NCBI RefSeq assembly: GCF_015354735.1
Contig: NZ_JACEFJ010000001.1
Location: forward strand, 806,001-870,000
Direction: 5' to 3'
DNA length: 64,000 nt
Source of the DNA: Pararhodonellum marinum
Lineage (GTDB): Bacteria > Bacteroidota > Bacteroidia > Cytophagales > Cyclobacteriaceae
The notes below the pieces were generated by a model. That model was given only the letters and a program-made list of their open reading frames with translations, was not told where the DNA came from and searched no databases. Both the position numbers and the translations under genes were made by a program. Shown piece by piece: positions 44,912-53,063 of the stretch (position 1 is its first letter; the number at the start of each line of letters is the position of its first letter).

Positions 44912-47011
44912 ATGCAAAAGCTAATTTCTTTTCCCTTCCTATTGGGGCTTATCCATTTGTGTACCTGTACTTATGGACAAACCTTCACGATTGAACAAAT
45001 TTCCCGTTTCCCGTTTCCTTCTGAGTTGGTCAGTTCTCCCACACAGCAAGAAATAGCATGGGTTTTTCAGGAGGAGGGGAGAAGGAATATTTACTTGGCT
45101 TCTGCCCCTGGTTTTTCTCCTTTTAAACTTACTGATTTCGATGAGGATGATGGGCAGGAAATCAGCAGTCTTCAATTCTCTGCCGATGGGGAATGGTTGG
45201 TTTTTGTGAGGGGGGGAGAGCATGGTGGAAGAAATGCCCATACCCCGGTTAATCCGCAAAACTTACCCCAAATGCCCAAAGTATCCATCATGAAGATTTC
45301 CATGCATGGTGGTAAGGCCATTGAATTGGCTGAGGGTGATTATCCCATTGTATCAAGTTCCGGAAAGGTGGCTTATCTGAAAAACGGACAAGTCTGGCAA
45401 ACGACCCTCTATGAAGCAAAATCAGAGCAGCTTTTTCAAGTCAAAGGAAATGTCAATGGCTTACAATGGTCTTCAGATGGCAGCATGCTTCTTTTTGTTG
45501 CCAACAGGTCTGACCATGCCTTTGTTGGAGTTTTCAGGGATGGCCAAAGCCCGATTCAATGGCTGTCACCCTCCTTTCATAAGGACACCAGCCCAAGGTG
45601 GTCTCCAGATGGAAAAAGGGTGGTGTTTGTCAGACTGCCAGGTGGAACAGGAGAGGCGAAACCCATTTTGGAACAAAGGCACAGTCCTTGGGAAATTTGG
45701 ATCGCGGATCTTGAAACCGGCCAAGCGAATCGGCGTTGGAAAGCCCCGGAAACGGTAAGAGGATCTGTTCCAACTACTGATGGGGGATTCAATCTTCATT
45801 GGGCAGCAGAGGATGAGCTCATTTACTTGTCCTATGAAGATGGTTGGCCCCACCTCTATGCAATGAAGGCATCAGGTAGTGCTTCAAGACTGCTGACACC
45901 CGGCGAATTTATGGTAGAACATGTTAGGCTTAGCCCAGATGGACTAAAGCTTTACTTCTCTGCCAATGCAGGGGAAGATCCTTCCGACCTTGACAGAAGA
46001 CATATCGGAACAGTAAATATTGCTGATGGGAATATGGAATTGATTACCGATGGAAAGGGCATCGAAGCCATCCCCGCACCCATGCTTGATGGAAGACATG
46101 TGGCCTATTTGAGTGCCACCGCTACCAGACCACTTTTGCCAACAGTAATGGATATAATGACCAAAAACAAAACTTTGATTGGGCAAAAAAATGTGCCGGA
46201 GGATTTTCCATCCAGTGAATTGGTGGTACCCACAGCTGTTCAGTTCAAGGCGGCTGATGGGACTACTGTGTATGGTCAAGTGTTTGAAAAAGACATTGAA
46301 ATGTCAAATAAGCCAGCTGTACTGTTTATACATGGAGGGCCTCAGCGGCAGATGCTTCTGGGATGGAGCTACATGGATTACTATGCCAATACCTATGCAA
46401 TCAACCAATACCTAGCCGGCAGAGGTTTTGTTGTCTTATCGGTCAATTATCGTTTAGGGATTGGATACGGTCATGATTTTCACAAGGCAGAGCGGACATG
46501 GACCAAAGGAGGGGAGGAGTACTTGGATGTAAAAGCAGCAGGAGCGTATTTGGCAGATCTTCCTCAGGTGGATCCGGATAAAATTGGGGTTTATGGTGGG
46601 TCTTATGGAGGCTATCTGACTGCCATGGCTCTGGCAAGGGATTCGGATTTGTTTAAAGTTGGCGTTGACATCCACGGCGTCCACAACCTCGATGGTAGGT
46701 TGGGCGTGGACGGGGCTTATGAACAGGCCCCAGATATTGAAGAAGCCAGAAAGGTAGCCTGGTTTTCCTCTCCGGTGGCCTATCTTGATGGTTGGACATC
46801 TCCTGTCCTCTTGATTCATGCCACAGATGATCGCAATGTTGATTTTAGACAGAGCAGTGATTTTGCCCGGAGGCTGGATGAAAAGGGCATTCCTTATGAA
46901 TCCTTGGTCATTCCGGATGATACCCATCATTGGATGAAGTTTTCCAACCTTATCAAGGTGCATCAGGCCACTTGTGAGTTTCTGGAAAGGCACTTATTGG
47001 GGAGTGAGTAA
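44912..47011 (+). CDS. S9 family prolyl-oligopeptidase-like peptidase, secreted
   Basis: The 699-residue protein has a Sec signal peptide (about 1-23, ending CTYGQ), a beta-propeller of WD40/TolB-like blades (SADGEWLVFVRG, SPDGKRVVFVRLP, SPDGLKLYFSAN) and a C-terminal alpha/beta hydrolase. The catalytic serine is in YGGSYGGYLTAM (about 564), the aspartate in HATDDRNVD and the histidine in PDDTHHWMKF. It probably cleaves dipeptides or tripeptides in the periplasm. ATG 44912 was preferred over 44864 because it directly precedes the signal peptide. Confidence 0.9.
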   Translation: MQKLISFPFLLGLIHLCTCTYGQTFTIEQISRFPFPSELVSSPTQQEIAWVFQEEGRRNIYLASAPGFSPFKLTDFDEDDGQEISSLQFSADGEWLVFVRGGEHGGRNAHTPVNPQNLPQMPKVSIMKISMHGGKAIELAEGDYPIVSSSGKVAYLKNGQVWQTTLYEAKSEQLFQVKGNVNGLQWSSDGSMLLFVANRSDHAFVGVFRDGQSPIQWLSPSFHKDTSPRWSPDGKRVVFVRLPGGTGEAKPILEQRHSPWEIWIADLETGQANRRWKAPETVRGSVPTTDGGFNLHWAAEDELIYLSYEDGWPHLYAMKASGSASRLLTPGEFMVEHVRLSPDGLKLYFSANAGEDPSDLDRRHIGTVNIADGNMELITDGKGIEAIPAPMLDGRHVAYLSATATRPLLPTVMDIMTKNKTLIGQKNVPEDFPSSELVVPTAVQFKAADGTTVYGQVFEKDIEMSNKPAVLFIHGGPQRQMLLGWSYMDYYANTYAINQYLAGRGFVVLSVNYRLGIGYGHDFHKAERTWTKGGEEYLDVKAAGAYLADLPQVDPDKIGVYGGSYGGYLTAMALARDSDLFKVGVDIHGVHNLDGRLGVDGAYEQAPDIEEARKVAWFSSPVAYLDGWTSPVLLIHATDDRNVDFRQSSDFARRLDEKGIPYESLVIPDDTHHWMKFSNLIKVHQATCEFLERHLLGSE

Positions 47012-47047
47012 GGTATCCCTACATGAAAAAATTTGAAAAGAGTTTGA

Positions 47048-48118
47048 TTAGAAATCCGTGAGCTTTGCAGTTTCTTTGATTTCTCTGAAAGCCCACTGTT
47101 TGGCCCAGGCAATGGTTTGATCCTTGGGTAAAACCCCTTCAGAACAGCCCGGTTTAAGCAAAGAAGCAGCTGCTGTATAAATACCCATTTTCAGACATTC
47201 TTGAATGGGTTTTTGATCATGGAGAAACAGCAATACGCCAGCAGTGAAGGCATCTCCTGCTCCTGAAGTGCTCACTATCAGGTTATCCGGAAGCATTAAA
47301 CTACCCTGCAGGTAATGGTCTCCATTGGCATGAAAGGCCATGACCCCATGAGGACAATGGATAAAAACCCATTCCAATACGCCCATGGCAAAAAGTCTGT
47401 CGCTTGCTTCCTTGAATCTGCACAGGTCCAAATTAACTGTGCTTGATGATAGGCTGGCAGCCACATCCAGGTCCATTTCGACTATTTTGCCTGCTTCAAA
47501 CTCGTTTAAAAACAAATAATTGGTGTAAGGCAAAGTAGAGGGAACCACTTGAGTAAACCGCTCGCTGCTTTCGCTGACGATGTCTAAGGAAGTTTTGAAT
47601 CCTAATGATTGCGCCTTTTCAAAAAGATGAGAGGCTTTTGTTCGGCCTTGCGCATCAGAAATGTCCAACTTGTCAAGCAAGAGCAGGTAACCCAGATGAA
47701 GGATTTTGGCAGTAGACTGTTTTAAAGGAAAGTCTTCGTCAGTTAAATAGGCATTAGCCCCTCTGAAATGGAAAAAGGTTCTTCTCCCCGTTTTTTTGAC
47801 AGACATCACATCACTGAAAGCAGTCGGGGCTTCTTGGGTAATTTTGAGATCAGTAGTGTCTATTCCATGCTGGAGGCAATCCTTTAAGATGGCTTGGCCA
47901 TGAATATCATCTCCTATTAATCCAACCCCATATAAAGGAAATCCCGCTTCAAGTTTACTGAGGTTTTTGAGGATGTTGTAAGGGGATCCTCCATTGCCCA
48001 AAGATTGATCCACGATATTGGCCAAACCATCCTGATGGGGATATTGATCAATGATCTTGATCTGATCCATAATCCAGTTGCCTCCTGCAATCAACCCATG
48101 CCGTTCACTGTTTTCCAT
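47048..48118 (-). CDS. PfkB family carbohydrate kinase
   Basis: The 356-residue protein has the PfkB fold with GGNWIMDQIKII near the start, GNGGSPYNILKNLS near 40, and the C-terminal catalytic-loop motif STSGAGDAFTAGVLLF (DAF with the base Asp). The enzyme phosphorylates a sugar, probably the ketose produced by the neighbouring isomerase. ATG 48118 begins inside the isomerase stop (TGATG, 1-base overlap). It is the last gene of the four-gene operon. Confidence 0.88.
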   Translation of the reverse strand: MENSERHGLIAGGNWIMDQIKIIDQYPHQDGLANIVDQSLGNGGSPYNILKNLSKLEAGFPLYGVGLIGDDIHGQAILKDCLQHGIDTTDLKITQEAPTAFSDVMSVKKTGRRTFFHFRGANAYLTDEDFPLKQSTAKILHLGYLLLLDKLDISDAQGRTKASHLFEKAQSLGFKTSLDIVSESSERFTQVVPSTLPYTNYLFLNEFEAGKIVEMDLDVAASLSSSTVNLDLCRFKEASDRLFAMGVLEWVFIHCPHGVMAFHANGDHYLQGSLMLPDNLIVSTSGAGDAFTAGVLLFLHDQKPIQECLKMGIYTAAASLLKPGCSEGVLPKDQTIAWAKQWAFREIKETAKLTDF

Positions 48119-48687
48119 CAATCATTGATCAATTGAAAACATGCTGGCTCATCCTCTTCTATTTCTGAAAAGCGGCCGACTTTTGGATTGGCAAAAAAGT
48201 TATCGTTGAGATCATCATTGGCTGTGGATACTTCACTCAAGATGCAGGCTTTTGAATCGGGATAGAATTCATGGTACATGCCGGGGATCAAAGTGATCCG
48301 CTCTCCAGCCTTAAGGATGATTTCCTGGCCAGGAAAGACAAATTCCATTTTATTATTGATCTGAACCTCAAAAGGTAGGTTTTGATTGGTCAAATAAGGG
48401 ATTTCAGGCCATAATCTCAGAACCAAGATCCCTAATCTGCAGGCGATGTCTTCTTTCTTCTTCCTATGACAATGGGCGGGAGTTTGCTGTTTTCTTGTGG
48501 CATAAATCAATTTTTCACTGTACTCTGCCTCACTGGCTAAATTGATCAGGATCAGTCCATATTGCTTAAAATTTCCCAATCCAAAATCCGTCACATCCCA
48601 AATAGGGTCAGGGGGGAGGGTCCAGCCGTTGGCGTTGAAAAAATCGGATGCTTGTTTTACAGCTTGGTTGACTTCAGATCTTTTCAT
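48118..48687 (-). CDS. D-lyxose ketol-isomerase family protein
   Basis: The 189-residue cupin has the expected metal ligands: His72 and His74 in TPAHCHRKKKED, Glu79, and His139 in PGMYHEF, plus an EVSTANDDLNDNFF segment. The family's known reaction is D-lyxose/D-xylulose and D-mannose/D-fructose interconversion (EC 5.3.1.15). The sugar here is unproven. It overlaps the Gfo/Idh gene by 14 bases and the kinase start by 1, so expression is coupled. Confidence 0.88.
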   Translation of the reverse strand: MKRSEVNQAVKQASDFFNANGWTLPPDPIWDVTDFGLGNFKQYGLILINLASEAEYSEKLIYATRKQQTPAHCHRKKKEDIACRLGILVLRLWPEIPYLTNQNLPFEVQINNKMEFVFPGQEIILKAGERITLIPGMYHEFYPDSKACILSEVSTANDDLNDNFFANPKVGRFSEIEEDEPACFQLIND

Positions 48688-49822
48688 TTATTTTTTGATT
48701 TTCCATTGCTACTGATTTCCCGAGCTGATGGGAAATACCTGCTGCCGCAAATATTTCCTGGCTCATCACCGCCTCAAGGGGCGTGACACAACCGAACCCC
48801 TCACCCAACAATCCGGCTCTTTCCATAAAGAAGGCTGCCAACATCTGTTGAAAGATATCCGGAAAGCCAGGTTCAAATATGCCTCCGGTAATGGTTGGAA
48901 AAACCGAATTGAATCCCAAATCCGTCCGCTTCCAGCTTTGTTCTTTTTCCCTGTGAAATGTCCAAAGGGTTTTTGGTGATTTGGTACTGAAGCGCACACC
49001 ATTGTCCGTGCCATCTATTTCTATGTACCAGGTATTGGTTTCCCCAGGGGCTAGGCGTTTCATTTCCAAGTTCATTGGCACTGAGGTTCCTCTTACTTCC
49101 ACTTCGGTATAAAGCATGGCATTGTCCCAGGTGTCGCAATTGGCCATTCCCCCTTTGCCATCAGGTCTTTGGTGATAGATGTTTTGCAGTTGTGCAAACA
49201 CTTTTTTGGGATAAAATCCCAAGCGTAGGGGCAGGTGTAAAGCATGCATGCCTAAGTCGCCCATCACACCGGTCTCTCCACAGTATTTGACCTGCCTTTT
49301 CCAATTGATGGGTTTGTCCGGGTCCATGTCTGATGAATGCAAAAAACCGGAACGAATCTGAATAATCTGTCCAAAATCCGCAGCCATTGCTGCTTTAAAT
49401 GCCCTTTGTGCACCAGGCATAAATGGGAATTCCGAGCTGCAACGCACAAATCGGCCCAGCTGATCCGCTGTGTGCAGGATAGCGCGGGCCGCAGCCAAAT
49501 CGATTCCAAATGGTTTTTCAGCCAAAAGATCCTTCCCAGCCTGCAAAACCTTTGAATACAATGATTCGTGCAGGTGGTGGGGCACCGCCACATACACTAC
49601 CTCGATGCTTTCCTCATCAAGCAACTCCTCAACCTCTGTTGTTAGAAGTTTGACGGTTGGTATTTTTTTGTACCATTCGAGCACCTTTGGATTCAAGTCA
49701 CAGACGGCTACCAATTCCGGGATGACTGGATGATCTTCCAATGTAAACCAACGGCCGAACGCGCTAGCTGCTTCTTTGCCCATTAATCCGCCGCCTATGA
49801 TTCCTACCTTGACCCGATTCAT
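48674..49822 (-). CDS. Gfo/Idh/MocA family oxidoreductase
   Basis: The 382-residue protein has an N-terminal NAD(P)-binding fold (KVGIIGGGLMGKEAA near 5), the LLAEKPFGIDLAAAR motif near 92 that carries the catalytic Lys, and a C-terminal alpha/beta domain (GVMGDLGMHALHLPLRLG). It oxidises or epimerises a sugar; its substrate is probably the same glycan sugar as the rest of the operon. It overlaps the isomerase by 14 bases and sits 1 base after the aldolase. Confidence 0.88.
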   Translation of the reverse strand: MNRVKVGIIGGGLMGKEAASAFGRWFTLEDHPVIPELVAVCDLNPKVLEWYKKIPTVKLLTTEVEELLDEESIEVVYVAVPHHLHESLYSKVLQAGKDLLAEKPFGIDLAAARAILHTADQLGRFVRCSSEFPFMPGAQRAFKAAMAADFGQIIQIRSGFLHSSDMDPDKPINWKRQVKYCGETGVMGDLGMHALHLPLRLGFYPKKVFAQLQNIYHQRPDGKGGMANCDTWDNAMLYTEVEVRGTSVPMNLEMKRLAPGETNTWYIEIDGTDNGVRFSTKSPKTLWTFHREKEQSWKRTDLGFNSVFPTITGGIFEPGFPDIFQQMLAAFFMERAGLLGEGFGCVTPLEAVMSQEIFAAAGISHQLGKSVAMENQKINEKI

Positions 49823-49823
49823 T

Positions 49824-50663
49824 TTAATGGGATTGAGTAAGGTGGCTTAATTCAACACCGGCCTGTGCCCCGTCGTGTACGATGGCCATCAGGGCTTTTG
49901 TCATGGCTGCAGGATTGGGATGCTGAATAATGTTTCTTCCATATACAATGCCTGCTACTCCCTGGCCAATCAATGCTTCTGTCCTAGACAAAATTTCTTC
50001 ATCAGAAGCTCTTCCTCCTCCTCGAACCAATACAGGAATGGACCCGGCAATGGAAACCACCTGATGGTAATCTTCCACTTGTTTGGTAGGATCTGCTTTG
50101 ATGATATCAGCACCCAACTCCACTGCTTGGCGAACCAAAGGCAAAATCTTTTTTACATCCCCATCTACCATGTAACCGCCGGCTTTTTCATTGGATTGGA
50201 ATACGAGTGGCTCAATCATCAAAGGCATGCCATACTGCTCGCAAATTGGTTTTATGGACAAAATGTTTTGGATGCATTGATCCGTTATTTCTGCCTCATC
50301 AGGGATTCTGAATAAATTGACCACCACACAGGCAGCATCCAGCCGTAGCGCTTGCTCTACAGGCTGGGTAATCATTCGGCTATACAAGTGATCAGGTAAT
50401 TTGTTGCCATATACGTTGGCAACATCTGTTCGCAGAACAAGGGAAGGCTTAAAACGCCCCGCTTTGTTTTGCAGGTAATGTGCTTGGCCTATGGTCAATT
50501 GGATGGCATCTGGAGCGGCATCAACCAAAACATTTACTGCTTTTTCAATATCTTCTATTCCCTTTAAAAATGGACCTTCATTAAAAAAACCATGATCCAC
50601 TGCCACATCAAAACACTTGTTTGACTTGGGGTTGAATAATCTGTTTAAGCGGAATTGCTTCAT
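49824..50663 (-). CDS. Class I aldolase (DhnA/LacD/FbaB-like)
   Basis: The 279-residue TIM-barrel protein has VAVDHGFFNEG near 21, the Schiff-base lysine in LGADIIKADPTK (Lys189), and VLVRGGGRAS near 211 with GIVYGRNIIQH as the phosphate-binding loops. These are the class I fructose-bisphosphate-type aldolase features. In this operon it should cleave the ketose phosphate made by the kinase. It is the first gene of the operon. Confidence 0.85.
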   Translation of the reverse strand: MKQFRLNRLFNPKSNKCFDVAVDHGFFNEGPFLKGIEDIEKAVNVLVDAAPDAIQLTIGQAHYLQNKAGRFKPSLVLRTDVANVYGNKLPDHLYSRMITQPVEQALRLDAACVVVNLFRIPDEAEITDQCIQNILSIKPICEQYGMPLMIEPLVFQSNEKAGGYMVDGDVKKILPLVRQAVELGADIIKADPTKQVEDYHQVVSIAGSIPVLVRGGGRASDEEILSRTEALIGQGVAGIVYGRNIIQHPNPAAMTKALMAIVHDGAQAGVELSHLTQSH

Positions 50664-50737
50664 TTTGGGTTTGGTATAGCTTTAAGCTTGATTTTCCTGA
50701 CATCTGTTTCCTCTTTCATCGGTTGATACCATAAAAG

Positions 50738-51304
50738 TCAATTGGATAAATCAGCATTTTGTTTTAGGTAATCCCTGAGAAACTTGGAGGCATTTGAAAA
50801 CTGGAATTTGACGGTATTGATAGAGAGGCCCAGCTGTTCCGATACCTCCTTATTGTTCATTCCCTCTATACTTCTTAATCTAAAGATTTTTTGCTTGGCC
50901 GGAGAAAGTTTCCGAATTCCTTTTTCGACGATGTCCTGGTATTCACTGATCACCACTGCTTCCTCGACAAGGTTTCTGCTCTTCTCCGACCGCGTCGAGA
51001 GCTGTTGGTACTTGGCTATTTTGGTATTGTTGTTTCTGATTGTATTAAGACTCAGGTTGCGGAGAGAGGTGTATAGAAAACATTTAAGGGAAAGGGTTTC
51101 CTTCAGATTTCCCTTAAAAAACCACAACTTCATGAATATTTCCTGAACAGTGTCTTCGGCAGCACAGGGATCTTTCAAATAGGATAAGGCAATATAATAC
51201 AATTGTTTATGGTACTTTTCATAAATCTCCGTAAAGGCATCTTCATCGGCTCCTTTAAGGGACATCACCAACACTGAATCTTCTGAGATCGCTTCAATCA
51301 ACAT
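50738..51304 (-). CDS. ECF-type RNA polymerase sigma factor, orphan
   Basis: The 188-residue protein has sigma region 2 (DEDAFTEIYEKYHKQLYYIALSYLKDPCAAEDTVQEIFMKLW) and region 4 with its helix-turn-helix (LSPAKQKIFRLRSIEGMNNKEVSEQLGLSINTVKFQ), typical of Bacteroidota ECF sigma factors. Usually a FecR-type anti-sigma and a SusC gene follow; none is adjacent here. ATG 51304 was chosen over 51391. It is 74 bases upstream of the aldolase operon start, and two operator-like palindromes lie upstream (51483-51502, 51819-51833). Confidence 0.85.
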   Translation of the reverse strand: MLIEAISEDSVLVMSLKGADEDAFTEIYEKYHKQLYYIALSYLKDPCAAEDTVQEIFMKLWFFKGNLKETLSLKCFLYTSLRNLSLNTIRNNNTKIAKYQQLSTRSEKSRNLVEEAVVISEYQDIVEKGIRKLSPAKQKIFRLRSIEGMNNKEVSEQLGLSINTVKFQFSNASKFLRDYLKQNADLSN

Positions 51305-51482
51305 GTTTTTTAGTTTAAATACCTCCAGGTGTTTTTTTATGCAATTTGAAACCAGAACATCGACGGTTAACCTATTGATAATTTGTATCAAACCCTGATT
51401 ACCTTACAAAGAAGCACAACATTTGGTGGAGAATCCACCTAAAAAACAACCAATGATAGTATTTTTTTTGCATTATCACCCC

Positions 51483-51502
51483 TTACCTTCCATGGACGGT
51501 AA
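51483..51502. promoter_or_regulatory. Near-perfect 20-bp palindrome, possible operator
   Basis: TTACCTTCCATGGACGGTAA is palindromic at 18 of 20 positions with a CCATGG core. It lies 179 bases upstream of the sigma ATG (51304). Symmetry and position are the only support. Confidence 0.45.
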
Positions 51503-51818
51503 ATAGCAAAATAATTGGGGATAAAGGAAATAATACACCCTCTCACCAACTTTGAAATCAATCGGAAATTTAATTTTTAAATGATGTATCCAAACGGAAA
51601 TAATGAATTATATGTCAGCATTTATCTCCTTTTACCTTCATTAAAATTTGATTAAAATAGTTTTGAAGAATATTTATTAAAAAGCATTTAAATTCTGTGC
51701 AAATGTTTTTTGGCGTAATGATCAAGGTAAAGCCTAAATAATAAGAGCATTAAAGCCTTCAAGGTCTACCATAGGTCGGATTTCATGGTCAGTATAAACG
51801 TTAATTACATTTTTATTT

Positions 51819-51833
51819 TGGTAAAGTTTACCA
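51819..51833. promoter_or_regulatory. Perfect 15-bp palindrome TGGTAAAGTTTACCA, possible operator
   Basis: Seven-base arms flank a single central G (TGGTAAA-G-TTTACCA). LacI-family operators look similar in general form. It lies 87 bases downstream of the GH29 stop and far upstream of the sigma gene. Confidence 0.45.
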
Positions 51834-51919
51834 TGAAAAGAAAACAGACCACAAACTCCGACTTCCCAGCCTTTAATCAGTGACAACCGAATCCCAGTCT
51901 GTTGTCTACAGAGAGGTAA

Positions 51920-53062
51920 TTAGCTTTTCTGTAAGCTGCTCAAAACTGCCACATCTTCGGGTCTTAACTTTCCGGTATCCATAGGACCTACATTGAGTAG
52001 GAGGTTGGCTTGCATCTTACGGGATGTGTCCAGCCATTTATGAATCTGGGATTTGGAGGCTACGCTATGGTCCCATTCGTGCCAAAACCAGTTGCCACTG
52101 GGGAATTGTTTGTTGCCTTTTGTGGACATGGTTGTTTCGATCTGCATGGGTAGATAAATATCCCTGCCTTGCCAGGTCCAGATTTTTTGGTCTGACACCG
52201 GTTCTGTATATTTTTCTCCACTTCTGATATCTACAGGGTGAAGCGGAACTCCGGGATAAGCAGTCGTGGCATTGTTCATGATCAAACAGTCAGGTTGGAG
52301 GTTTTTGATAAACTGATATAAATGATCCATCTGCCAACGGTAAGCCCCTTCCATTCTCCAGGCATGGATAAAATCCTCAGCCCGGGAGGTTATTCCACCT
52401 TCCTCCACTTTTTCACCTTCAATTTCATTTTTGCTTGTCCATCCACTTTTCTGTTTTTTCCAAAAACCATCAAACCAAAGCTCTACGATAGGACCATAAT
52501 CAGTCAGTAGCTCCGCAATCTGATTTTTCATAAATTCCACATAAGCCCAATCATCCGTATCATGGGAAGTCTCATGGCGGTCCCACAAGGAATAATATAA
52601 ACCCACTTTCAAACCATACTTCCTCGCAGAATTCACCAATTCCTTGACCAAATCACCTTTGTATGGGCTTGACTTGACGGAGTAGTCCGTATACTTGGAA
52701 GGCCAAAGACAAAATCCATCATGGTGTTTGGTGATCAGGACAATGTACTTCATGCCAGCGGCAACCGCCACTTGACACCATTGATCGGTATCCAATTCGC
52801 TTGGATTGAATTTGATGGGATCAAGGGTACCATCACTCCATTCGGTGTCATAGTAGGTGTTGATACCAAAATGGACAAACATCCCAAATTCCAGATCCAT
52901 CCACTCGCGTTGGGTATTATTAGGTTCTGGGATGGTAAATAGTCTGGTTTTATCTGGCTTACTTTTCGCATGACCCCTGGCCCATGAGGGCACCGCAGGT
53001 ATCATGGAACCGGCAAATCCTAATCCTGCATATTTCAGAAAATCTCTTCTTTTTTGGGTCAT
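51920..53062 (-). CDS. GH29 alpha-L-fucosidase-like enzyme, Tat-exported
   Basis: The 380-residue protein has a Tat signal (KRRDFLKYAG, 4-13). GH29 features are EFGMFVHFGINTYY near 58, ITKHHDGFCLWPSKYTDYSVK near 110 and the catalytic nucleophile Asp198 in VELWFDGFW. The family removes alpha-L-fucose (some members other L-sugars) from glycans. It ends the PUL and is 1 base after the FG-GAP lipoprotein gene, so it is likely periplasmic and acts on imported glycan. Confidence 0.88.
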   Translation of the reverse strand: MTQKRRDFLKYAGLGFAGSMIPAVPSWARGHAKSKPDKTRLFTIPEPNNTQREWMDLEFGMFVHFGINTYYDTEWSDGTLDPIKFNPSELDTDQWCQVAVAAGMKYIVLITKHHDGFCLWPSKYTDYSVKSSPYKGDLVKELVNSARKYGLKVGLYYSLWDRHETSHDTDDWAYVEFMKNQIAELLTDYGPIVELWFDGFWKKQKSGWTSKNEIEGEKVEEGGITSRAEDFIHAWRMEGAYRWQMDHLYQFIKNLQPDCLIMNNATTAYPGVPLHPVDIRSGEKYTEPVSDQKIWTWQGRDIYLPMQIETTMSTKGNKQFPSGNWFWHEWDHSVASKSQIHKWLDTSRKMQANLLLNVGPMDTGKLRPEDVAVLSSLQKS

Positions 53063-53063
53063 A

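Larger units (their letters stand above)
51305..51919. other. Intergenic region with two operator-like palindromes
   Basis: These 615 bases between the sigma gene and the GH29 gene hold no supportable gene. Notable elements are the near-perfect 20-bp palindrome at 51483-51502, the perfect 15-mer TGGTAAAGTTTACCA at 51819-51833, and a small hairpin GGTGGA-GAA-TCCACC at 51425-51439. Confidence 0.55.

Noticed and set aside
51425-51439. Hairpin GGTGGA-GAA-TCCACC as a terminator
   Set aside because: The stem is only 6 bp, it lies between a PUL end almost 500 bases away and the sigma gene's start, and it lacks a T-run on the relevant strand.
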